5,449 nucleotides of DNA from JAMORN01 sp027063545 [NCBI: bacterium] (GTDB taxonomy: Bacteria > JAMORN01): contig JAMORN010000181.1 in NCBI GenBank assembly GCA_027063545.1, forward strand, positions 1 to 5,449, written 5' to 3'. Positions within the stretch are counted from its first letter, which is position 1. Every line of letters starts with the position of its first letter. The notes beneath the pieces are model-generated. The model searched no databases and had not been told where the DNA came from. It saw only the letters and a program-made list of their open reading frames with translations. Shown in pieces: positions 1-5,449 of this stretch. The position numbers and the translations under genes are program-made.

Positions 1-186
1 AAAACTACCTGCTGCTAAAGCTGATAAAGCAACTATATCAAACTTTTCGGAAAAACCTTGATGTGCAATAACATGTCCCCCTTTATCTATTAATAAGGTA
101 CATATAGCATCTGATTCTTCTCTTAACTCTCTTAGGATATTATTTATCTTTTTTAAATCTTGTTCTCTTATTATATCCAATGACAT
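1..186 (-). CDS. mglB: MglB-like roadblock/LC7 protein, N-terminal 62 codons (continues past the window edge)
   Basis: Reading down from the ATG at 184-186, the frame stays open to base 1 and gives 62 residues. The segment LLIDKGGHVIAHQG, followed by a helix ending in ALSALAAGSF, matches the first beta hairpin and second helix of roadblock/LC7 proteins and closely resembles Myxococcus MglB (LVDKNGQ..., then SLASLTAGN). MglB is known as a homodimeric GTPase-activating protein for MglA, acting in the cytoplasm at a cell pole. A strong ribosome site, GGGAG at 194-198, lies 7 nt before the start and supports it. The gene is last in the visible operon, 41 nt after the MglA-like gene; this order (GTPase first) is the reverse of Myxococcus mglBA. 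The third to fifth strands and last helix lie outside the window, so the family call is firm, but MglB rather than another roadblock protein is an inference from similarity and position. Confidence 0.85.
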   Translation of the reverse strand, partial: MSLDIIREQDLKKINNILRELREESDAICTLLIDKGGHVIAHQGFSEKFDIVALSALAAGSF

Positions 187-206
187 TTAGAATCTCCCTT
201 TTTCTT

Positions 207-226
207 TATTTTAATATATTAAAATA
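207..226. repeat. 20-bp perfect A/T palindrome between the GTPase and MglB-like genes
   Basis: The sequence TATTTTAATATATTAAAATA equals its own reverse complement with no interruption and lies in the 41-nt gap before the MglB-like gene; the gap is the largest between genes here. It could be a regulator site or contain promoter-like TATATT/TATTAA elements for a secondary promoter. As an RNA hairpin it would be weak (A-U pairs only, no loop) and is a poor terminator. In DNA this AT-rich, chance is a serious alternative. Confidence 0.35.
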
Positions 227-227
227 T

Positions 228-1544
228 TTACTTTCCAGATAAAAATCCAAATAATTTTGAAAAAAATCCTTTCTTTTTCTTCTTCTTAGTAATAACAATA
301 TTCCCAGAACTAGTTTTATATTTAGATTTTAATAGATCTTGCTGAGCTGATTGGGTTGATATATCATCTTTTTTCTTTTCTTGAGTAATTTGGGCTTCTT
401 CTTTTAAATTTTGTTTAATATTTGAAATATTATTTTGTAATATTTCTTTATTACTATTACTTAATTCATCTCTAATATCAGCAGAAATATTCTCCATAGA
501 ACTATCTAATTCTATATTATCTACTTTATCAAACACTTTAGTCTCAGATAAACTAACAGATTCTAACTCTAAATCATTCTCTGTTTCCAACGAAATCTCC
601 TCTAACGAATTATTAGATGTAGATAAAGATGTTGATTCAAGATCTAACCCTATTTCCTCTTCTTCACTACCCAATGAGAATTCATCTTGCTGGGTATTAT
701 AAGAATGGGTCTCAAGTTCTATATCCTCTGATGATGTAGAAATTCTCTCTGTTGAATCTGAAGTATTATCCAAATTTATAGTTTCAAGTTCTATAGATTC
801 ATCTATATAAATAGAATTATCTTCATTTTTTATACTAATTTCTTCCATAGAAGCTTCATCTTGAGTATTATTTTTAGAACCGTTTGCTATAGTTGTTTCT
901 TCTACTTTTTCTTCTTCTAACTTTGTATCCTTAGGCGGATTTATAACTTCAACCCCATATTTTTGATGAAGATATTCTATTGTTAATTTGGAAATAACTT
1001 TTAATGTTTTAAAAACACCTTCACCTTTAATAGCTATTGCTTCAAAATCAGGAACCCCCCATAAATTCAAATCCTTTCTCATTTCCTCCACACTCATAAC
1101 ATTTGGTAAATCTCTTTTATTGTATTGAATTACTAACGGAATATCTTTAACAACCTCTAACCCCATTTCTTTTAAATTATCCTGTAAATTCTGTAAACTC
1201 TCTATATTTTCATCCCTTTTGGCAGGATCTGAATCTGCAACAAAAACAACAGCATCAACCCCTTTTAATACTAACTTTCTAGTTGCATTATAATAAACCT
1301 GTCCAGGAACTGTATACAATTGAAACTTTGTTTTAAACCCCTTTATTTCTCCTAAATCTAAAGGTAAAAAATCAAAATATAAGGTTCTATCACCATCTGT
1401 AGATAAAGAAAGCATTTGACCTTTATTAGTGTCAGGTGTTTTATCAAAAATAACTTGAAGATTTGTTGTCTTCCCACTCATTCCAGGACCATAATATACA
1501 ATCTTACAATTAATTGTTTTAGAACCATAATTGATTTGAGCCAT
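228..1544 (-). CDS. mglA: MglA-type Ras-like GTPase with long acidic repeat extension and basic amphipathic C-terminus
   Basis: Residues 1-200 are a full MglA, a small cytoplasmic GTPase that controls bacterial cell polarity. Visible motifs are the P-loop GPGMSGKT (19-26), switch I DRTLYFDFLP with R53 and T54, the unusual MglA switch II TVPGQ (78-82, in place of the classical DxxG), and NKRD (142-145) for guanine binding. R53 and Q82, which align with the catalytic residues of studied MglA proteins, are kept, so it should hydrolyse GTP. Canonical MglA ends near residue 195; this protein continues to 438. Residues 203-400 are acidic, Ser/Thr/Asn-rich and probably disordered, with repeated IELET-like motifs. 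The end has six lysines (420-425) followed by GFFSKLFGFLSGK, a likely amphipathic membrane-binding helix. The ATG has AAGGGA 8 nt upstream, directly after the previous stop, with a 14-nt gap between genes. The MglA call is near certain; the role of the extension is inference. Confidence 0.95.
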   Translation of the reverse strand: MAQINYGSKTINCKIVYYGPGMSGKTTNLQVIFDKTPDTNKGQMLSLSTDGDRTLYFDFLPLDLGEIKGFKTKFQLYTVPGQVYYNATRKLVLKGVDAVVFVADSDPAKRDENIESLQNLQDNLKEMGLEVVKDIPLVIQYNKRDLPNVMSVEEMRKDLNLWGVPDFEAIAIKGEGVFKTLKVISKLTIEYLHQKYGVEVINPPKDTKLEEEKVEETTIANGSKNNTQDEASMEEISIKNEDNSIYIDESIELETINLDNTSDSTERISTSSEDIELETHSYNTQQDEFSLGSEEEEIGLDLESTSLSTSNNSLEEISLETENDLELESVSLSETKVFDKVDNIELDSSMENISADIRDELSNSNKEILQNNISNIKQNLKEEAQITQEKKKDDISTQSAQQDLLKSKYKTSSGNIVITKKKKKKGFFSKLFGFLSGK

Positions 1545-1558
1545 AGCTATTATCCCTT

Positions 1559-1897
1559 TTATACATTTTCTAATAATTTCATTGCTTTTTTAACCTCTAT
1601 TCTTACAAGCCCCAAATTAACATTTGTCCTTGTAATAACTACTAGAAATCCTACTTTCACTCTTGATATGATTAATAACTTTGTCTCGCCCTCTATAATC
1701 ATCATTTGGAATTTTTCATTTTGAATATCCTGAAATGCCTTGTCTGATATTTCAACAATAGATGCCGATAAAGCCCCTACAAAATCAGAATCAACCTCTG
1801 TAGAAACATCCGAAACAACAAGCATACCTTCTTTGGTTACAATTAAACTTCCTATGATCCCTTTAACCCTATTTAAATTCTGTAATATTTCTTTCAT
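1559..1897 (-). CDS. Roadblock/LC7 domain protein, single domain
   Basis: The 112-residue protein is one roadblock/LC7 domain: helix 1 (1-14), strands GSLIVTKEGMLVVSD (16-30), a long helix 2 (37-58), strands QMMIIEG, KLLIISRV and GFLVVITR (64-90), and a final helix from NLGLVRIEVKKAMKLL. The LGLVR stretch matches the SLGLVR segment before the last helix of Myxococcus MglB, making it the best-preserved complete roadblock protein in the window. Such proteins form homo- or heterodimers that bind small GTPases. It lies immediately before the MglA-like gene (14-nt gap), which suggests a direct partner of that GTPase, possibly a second regulator beside the MglB-like protein or a scaffold. The ATG has GGGAG 8 nt upstream, sharing one base with the stop codon of the preceding gene. 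Whether it has GTPase-activating function cannot be judged from sequence. Confidence 0.9.
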   Translation of the reverse strand: MKEILQNLNRVKGIIGSLIVTKEGMLVVSDVSTEVDSDFVGALSASIVEISDKAFQDIQNEKFQMMIIEGETKLLIISRVKVGFLVVITRTNVNLGLVRIEVKKAMKLLENV

Positions 1898-1909
1898 ATC
1901 ATAAACTCC

Positions 1910-2335
1910 CTATTTTATTATTATATTGACAGCATTATTGAAAGAATTAAATATATCTATATATTTATCCATAATATTTTTCAATCTTAATCTTACCAAC
2001 TCTTCTACATTAGGAGCTGTCTTCATGATAATGATAACATATCCAATTCTTAATATTATAATATCATTATCTTTGAATTTTAATACCATCTCCTGTATCT
2101 CACCTAAATCTAAAATTTCCCCTGATTTTAAATACTCTATACTATATGCTAATAGTTTTTCTTCCTGTTCATTATAACCACTACTTGATATAAATAATCC
2201 TTCATAGGTACCTAATATAACAGTTTTTATAGCATTATAACCCATTAAATTTTCTATTATCTCATCCCATTCGTCTTTCTCTATCTCTTGATTAGCCTTT
2301 TGTTTTCTATCTTCTCCTCCAAAAAAGAATCCCAT
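1910..2335 (-). CDS. Divergent roadblock/LC7-like protein with an aromatic-glycine N-terminus
   Basis: This 141-residue protein follows the roadblock pattern less clearly than its neighbour. There is a helix at 22-33, strands KTVILGTYEGLFISSSG (37-53), a helix at 55-70, then strands around MVLKFKDN, DIIILRIG and YVIIIMKT (83-106), and a final helix from EELVRLRLKNIMDKYI (111-126). The last part aligns by eye with LGLVRIEVKKA of the next gene and with the same site in MglB. It adds a short charged N-terminal segment beginning MGFFFGG and a 15-residue C-terminal tail. The start is firm: AGGAG lies 7 nt upstream and overlaps the stop codon TAG of the preceding gene. Its place between a TPR/roadblock-like protein and a clear roadblock protein suggests heterodimer formation with one of them; that is inference. 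There is no signal peptide or clear membrane span. Confidence 0.8.
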   Translation of the reverse strand: MGFFFGGEDRKQKANQEIEKDEWDEIIENLMGYNAIKTVILGTYEGLFISSSGYNEQEEKLLAYSIEYLKSGEILDLGEIQEMVLKFKDNDIIILRIGYVIIIMKTAPNVEELVRLRLKNIMDKYIDIFNSFNNAVNIIIK

Positions 2336-2345
2336 CTATAAACTC

Positions 2346-3023
2346 CTATATTTCATCTAAATTTAGTTTTAATTTTAGATAATTAAGATTTAAATGTTGG
2401 GTTCCTACATAATACATGTTTATATTTTTCACACTTCTCACATATAAAATTGTTGTATTTTCATATGTTATTAATAAACTATAAATTTTTCCAATTTTTT
2501 CAACAAGTTTGTTATTAACTGAAGCAAAAAATTTTTGATTAAAATTTTCTATATAATTTTTTAAATTTTCACTTACATTATAACAAGATATTATTCTATT
2601 GGTATCATTAAAAAATACCCATCCCTTTAATATATCTTCTCCATCTACTATTTCTAAGAGTAAATTTTCTATATAAAGCCCTGATAAAATAGCAGAAGAA
2701 TTATAAGTAAGATATTCCTGTTTTAACTTTTCAATCACATCTTTAACCTCATTTGTAAGCTCAACTCCTTCAAATTTTGCTAATACCTCTTTTACTTTTT
2801 CTTTATCTTTTTGTAGTATATAAATTATTAAAAGGGCAATATAAGATATTATAGGTAACATACCTGTTGACAAATTAAATTCTAATTGCTTTATTGCTCT
2901 ATCGTATTTTCCCCTTGCAATAAGATTTTTTGCTATAAATACATTAAAAGCTTCATTTTCTGAAGCATATTTTCTTATAAAGTCATCTGAAAACAATTTT
3001 AGTATTTTTTCTCTTTCTTCCAT
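2346..3023 (-). CDS. TPR-like N-terminus joined to a probable degenerate roadblock domain
   Basis: I do not recognise this 225-residue protein as a named family. Residues 1-105 are helical; AFNVFIAKNLIARGKYDRAIKQLEFNL split over 25-51 has the spacing of a TPR-type hairpin (small residue before a long side chain, then GKYDRAI), and a second pair follows at 56-84. Residues 128-218 show the order of a roadblock domain: strands GWVFFND and RIISCYN, a long helix (151-177), strands KIYSLLITYEN, TILYVRSV and INMYYVGTQ, and an ending LNYLKLKLN where roadblock proteins have LGLVRLRIK. The ATG lies inside the end of the upstream DUF4388 gene (25-nt overlap), and only a weak purine-rich site (GAAGAAAG) precedes it, so translation probably depends on coupling. 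The likely role is an adaptor linking the membrane proteins to the GTPase module; that, and the roadblock call, are inference from predicted secondary structure. Confidence 0.7.
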   Translation of the reverse strand: MEEREKILKLFSDDFIRKYASENEAFNVFIAKNLIARGKYDRAIKQLEFNLSTGMLPIISYIALLIIYILQKDKEKVKEVLAKFEGVELTNEVKDVIEKLKQEYLTYNSSAILSGLYIENLLLEIVDGEDILKGWVFFNDTNRIISCYNVSENLKNYIENFNQKFFASVNNKLVEKIGKIYSLLITYENTTILYVRSVKNINMYYVGTQHLNLNYLKLKLNLDEI

Positions 3024-4162
3024 ACTTTCTTCACTTTTAATTGTTTTTTATCTAATATGTTCTCTTTTTCTATATCAGAAAATTTTTTCGGATATTTTAA
3101 TTTTTTTATATAAAAAATTTTAAATGCATATTCAAATTGGTCCTCATAAAACTCTTTAACATTTTTATTTAACTGTTTAGCTAAAAAGAAGCTATTATAA
3201 TCCATATTGAATAAGGTAATCTTAATATCAAATAATCTTAAAAGAGTAAGTAAAGAAAATAATACTAAAAATACAGTTGTATAAAGTATAAATATTGTTC
3301 TTTCCTTTAAACTATATACGATTTCATCTTCTAAAGTTCTATCTTCGATATCTTTTTCACCAACAACATTTAAGTAATCTTCTTCTAACAATTCTCTGAG
3401 AATTTCAAGTACTCTATATTCGCTCCAACCAGAAAATTTTATTATTTCATCAACATTATTGAAACCATTTATTTGTAAAATAACATCTCTATAAATATTT
3501 ACACCATCTGTTTCAGCAATTATAGTATCTACGTCTATATTCTCATCTTTTTCTTTATCACTCTCAGAATCATCTGAAGATTTTTTTATCTTTTTTAATA
3601 TAACCTCTTCTCTATTTTTTAATTCAAATACAAGCTTTCTATTGCTAAACATAGTATTTAAAATCTTCTTTGTATCAGAACGTCGAGCTGCTTCCATTAA
3701 AATAAAATCTGTTGAAATCCTTATATGTTCAAATGATTTTATCTCTACTCCAATATCAAATCTATATGTCCCATAATTTCTCATTAAAATCTCACATAAT
3801 AAATCCTCATAAAATCTCCTTATAAGTATAATAACTTCGTCTCTTTCTAAATAATTCCCTGTAAATAAAATCTCCTCAAATGTTGAATCATAACTTTTTG
3901 AAAACTCTTCAATTTCTTCTATAACTCTTTTAGGGAACTTCTTTTTATATAAGAGATAATTCTTTATAAAATTTAAGTTTTCAAAATATTTTCCTTTATA
4001 TCTAACAAAAACTATATCACCATTCTTAAAATGAATCTCTACTTTTTCATCATCTGAATAATCTAAATATAGAATTCCTTCCTTTTTATCTTGAGAGATA
4101 GTTTGTAAAATATTTTCTATAGGAAAATTTTCTAAATTACCACTTATAATTGTCTTAGCCAT
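2999..4162 (-). CDS. Membrane-anchored DUF4388 (PatA N-terminal-like) protein
   Basis: The first 160 or so of 387 residues fit DUF4388: SGNLENFPIENILQTISQDKKEGILYL, split here as 7-20 and 21-33, then VEIHFKNGDIVFVRY (41-55) and a helical part with the typical YGTYRFDIG (130-138) and ISTDFILMEAARR (149-161). DUF4388 is common in MglA-bearing and multicellular bacteria and is thought to mediate protein contacts. A charged linker (193-212) leads to a winged-helix-like segment (221-266, INGFNNVDEIIKFSG...RVLEILRELLEEDYL), often found behind DUF4388. One membrane helix lies at 289-310, and the last 65 residues carry AFKIFYIKKLKYPKKFSDI, resembling the aYyl..g.YP..l.eL pattern of pseudopilin-like tails. 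Topology would place the N-terminal domains inside and the tail outside. AAGGA sits 8 nt before the ATG, next to the upstream stop (14-nt gap). It likely acts as a membrane platform for the GTPase module; this is inference. Confidence 0.85.
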   Translation of the reverse strand: MAKTIISGNLENFPIENILQTISQDKKEGILYLDYSDDEKVEIHFKNGDIVFVRYKGKYFENLNFIKNYLLYKKKFPKRVIEEIEEFSKSYDSTFEEILFTGNYLERDEVIILIRRFYEDLLCEILMRNYGTYRFDIGVEIKSFEHIRISTDFILMEAARRSDTKKILNTMFSNRKLVFELKNREEVILKKIKKSSDDSESDKEKDENIDVDTIIAETDGVNIYRDVILQINGFNNVDEIIKFSGWSEYRVLEILRELLEEDYLNVVGEKDIEDRTLEDEIVYSLKERTIFILYTTVFLVLFSLLTLLRLFDIKITLFNMDYNSFFLAKQLNKNVKEFYEDQFEYAFKIFYIKKLKYPKKFSDIEKENILDKKQLKVKKVWKKEKKY

Positions 4163-4176
4163 CTTTTTATTCCTTT

Positions 4177-5397
4177 TTAAAAGCCTATTATTTTTATATA
4201 TTTACGTCTATTTCTTAAATAATTAACTATATACACAACAAGCAATAAAATAATCACAATAAACTTTAACCAAAATTTTAATTCATATATGGGAATATAT
4301 ACACCTGTATATTCAAATCTAAAAGAAAATAATGTCCACAAGAAAACCAAGCCTGCTATCTTTACAAACGTTGTCCATTCTATTATATTCTCCAATAAGT
4401 TATAACTACCTGGTATTAAATACACTATAATTCTTCTTAAAATATACTCTACCCTCTTACTATTTTCTTTTAATTCTAATTTAAGTTTATTTTTCATTAT
4501 ATGACTTTCAACCGCCTCTATTTTTGAACCACAAATAGGGCAAAAACCATCTTCAGTTTTACATTTATAACATACTTCCATACCACAAATTTTACATCTT
4601 GTGATATATTTTTTCTTTGCTGTAAAAATGTATACAATAAACCATATTACTATAATGAGTTTTATAATAGATATAATTTGATCAAACTTTGTTTTTTCTA
4701 AATATTTTTTAAAATCGCTATATATAAAATCTAATATAAGATTCTTTGGTAATGGAATATCAAGCATAGCTGTGGGTTTATCTACACCTAAAAATTTACT
4801 TGTCAAAAAAATATAATTCTTTACAAAACTCTCCATATTTTGAATCTTACTCCAATAAGATTCAAATCCCTCTATATCAATAGACTGAGGATTAAGTTTT
4901 AATTTAGCCATATTATAATATACTTCTGGTATGAATTTTCTATTTAAAGCTTGCTTATATAACTTTTCACTTATTGTATAATTATTCAAAAAGAAATAAT
5001 CATTTGCTTTATTGGCTTCTACTTCTGGTAGTTTTTCTTCTATTGCATTTTCAAATTGATCCCATAATTTTAAAGAAGCAATATAATCTCCTCTTTTTTT
5101 CTCCTGATAAGCTAAAGCAGCCAATAATAAAGGATGTTTACTCTCCTCTAGTTTTTCCTCTATTTTTGCATAAAGATCTTCATCAAATCCGTATTGATAA
5201 CTTCTATAATATAACTGATATACCGAATCTGTTTTTAAGGGTATATAATATATATAAAGAAATTGATATACTAAAATTGTTAATAGTATAAAAATACCTG
5301 TTAATCCTAAAATTATCTTTTCATGAAGAATTATTTTTCTTGCAATTAAAACTCCAAATAAAATTATAATCCCATATATACCTAATAAATAATACAA
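4177..5397 (-). CDS. Five-helix membrane protein with predicted outside TPR region and inside six-cysteine zinc ribbon; TTG start
   Basis: No named family is recognised. Membrane helices are visible at about 2-19, 28-52, 239-259, 345-361 and 374-393. Residues 70-170 are TPR-like helices (for example LLLAALAYQEKKRGDYIASL at 90-109 and ANDYFFLNNYTISEKLYKQA at 131-150). Right after helix 3 come C268, C271, C276, C279, C286 and C289 in CKIC, CYKC and CPIC pairs, a zinc-binding ribbon. Positive residues (RK at 20-21, KKK at 261-263, LRNRRK at 394-399) put the N-terminus and TPR region outside and the zinc ribbon and C-terminus inside. The start is TTG, as the codon at 5395-5397 is not ATG; two AGGA sites precede it and the first overlaps a stop in another frame. 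The frame stays open to the window edge, so a longer N-terminus cannot be excluded. It probably pairs with the DUF4388 protein as a membrane part of the same system. Confidence 0.8.
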   Translation of the reverse strand: MYYLLGIYGIIILFGVLIARKIILHEKIILGLTGIFILLTILVYQFLYIYYIPLKTDSVYQLYYRSYQYGFDEDLYAKIEEKLEESKHPLLLAALAYQEKKRGDYIASLKLWDQFENAIEEKLPEVEANKANDYFFLNNYTISEKLYKQALNRKFIPEVYYNMAKLKLNPQSIDIEGFESYWSKIQNMESFVKNYIFLTSKFLGVDKPTAMLDIPLPKNLILDFIYSDFKKYLEKTKFDQIISIIKLIIVIWFIVYIFTAKKKYITRCKICGMEVCYKCKTEDGFCPICGSKIEAVESHIMKNKLKLELKENSKRVEYILRRIIVYLIPGSYNLLENIIEWTTFVKIAGLVFLWTLFSFRFEYTGVYIPIYELKFWLKFIVIILLLVVYIVNYLRNRRKYIKIIGF

Positions 5398-5400
5398 TAT

Positions 5401-5411
5401 TCCTAATCCTA
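5401..5411 (-). promoter_or_regulatory. Ribosome binding site supporting the TTG start at 5397
   Basis: On the minus strand the sequence TAGGATTAGGA holds two AGGA cores, at 5407-5410 and 5401-5404; the first is 9 nt from TTG. The first core overlaps a TAG stop at 5409-5411 in another frame, the same stop/ribosome-site overlap seen before the genes starting at 1897 and 2335. This favours TTG at 5397 over an unseen start beyond the window. Confidence 0.55.
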
Positions 5412-5449
5412 ATATACTATATATCCTGTGATATCCAATAGAAGCATTT
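5409..5449 (-). CDS. C-terminal end of an upstream gene (12 codons and TAG visible)
   Basis: In the frame ending with TAG at 5409-5411 the visible residues are MLLLDITGYIVY. The stop lies 11 nt before the TTG start of the next gene, fitting the 10-14 nt spacing through the rest of the cluster, and overlaps its ribosome site. A second frame ends with KCFYWISQDI and a stop at 5417-5419, and the third frame is open into the next gene, so the choice rests on spacing only. No function can be given; it indicates that the operon begins outside the window. Confidence 0.35.
   Translation of the reverse strand, partial: MLLLDITGYIVY

Noticed and set aside
260-266. Run of seven A (T on the coding strand) near the end of the GTPase gene as a frameshift or phase-variation site
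   Set aside because: Runs of this length are common in DNA this AT-rich, and the frame as given encodes a sensible basic amphipathic tail; nothing indicates slippage.
228-944. Acidic tail of the GTPase as a sign of a frameshift or a separate gene
   Set aside because: The frame is continuous, has the same codon use as the rest, carries repeated motifs, and shows no ribosome site with a start at the domain boundary.
1416-1724. Plus-strand open frame of 102 codons
   Set aside because: It lies opposite the GTPase and roadblock genes, whose products are clearly recognisable; its translation has no family pattern and no good ribosome site.
1926-2177. Plus-strand open frame of 83 codons
   Set aside because: It is fully inside the minus-strand roadblock-like gene; the hydrophobic translation is what the opposite strand of AT-rich coding DNA gives.
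4974-5291. Plus-strand open frame of 105 codons
   Set aside because: It is opposite the TPR part of the membrane protein, which has coherent domains, and it breaks the one-direction layout.
1-5449. An actinobacterial-type conservon (histidine kinase, roadblock, DUF742, GTPase)
   Set aside because: No kinase or DUF742 protein is present, and base composition is far from that of actinobacteria.
1-5449. RNA genes, CRISPR arrays, insertion sequences or tandem DNA repeats
   Set aside because: Nearly all bases are accounted for by coding sequence with gaps of 41 nt or less; no repeat-spacer pattern, terminal inverted repeats or tRNA/rRNA-like segments were seen.

Overview
The window is a single, tightly packed minus-strand gene cluster from a very AT-rich bacterium. 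By eye about a quarter to a third of bases are G or C, with strong use of AGA for Arg, ATA for Ile and TTA for Leu. The phylum cannot be assigned from the sequence. The MglA and MglB homologues are clear, and the company they keep (several roadblock proteins, a DUF4388 protein) resembles gene sets seen in delta-proteobacteria-like, Deinococcus/Thermus-like and various deep-branching or candidate bacterial lineages.

Transcription runs from high to low coordinates. In that order the genes are: the last codons of an upstream gene (5409-5449); a five-helix membrane protein with a predicted outside TPR domain and an inside six-cysteine zinc ribbon (4177-5397); a membrane-anchored DUF4388 protein (2999-4162); a TPR-like protein with a hidden roadblock-like C-terminus (2346-3023); a divergent roadblock protein (1910-2335); a clear roadblock/LC7 protein (1559-1897); an MglA-type GTPase with a 238-residue extension (228-1544); and the first 62 codons of an MglB-like roadblock protein (1-186). 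Spacings are 10-14 nt or a 25-nt overlap, except 41 nt before the last gene. Several Shine-Dalgarno sites overlap or abut the previous stop codon, so one polycistronic and probably translationally coupled unit is likely. No terminator is visible and no gap is large enough to suggest an internal promoter with confidence; the cluster runs off both ends.

MglA is a Ras-like GTPase that sets cell polarity (for example placing type IV pili and gliding machinery in Myxococcus) and MglB, a roadblock homodimer, is its GTPase-activating partner. Here the pair sits with two or three further roadblock-fold proteins and two membrane proteins. My inference is a GTPase switch tethered to the membrane: roadblock dimers or heterodimers regulate the GTPase, the DUF4388 and TPR/zinc-ribbon proteins provide membrane platforms with outside sensing or binding domains, and the GTPase's own tail (acidic repeat linker plus basic amphipathic helix) may hold it at the membrane. 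No histidine kinase, DUF742 protein, pilus or gliding gene is present in the window, so the output is unknown.
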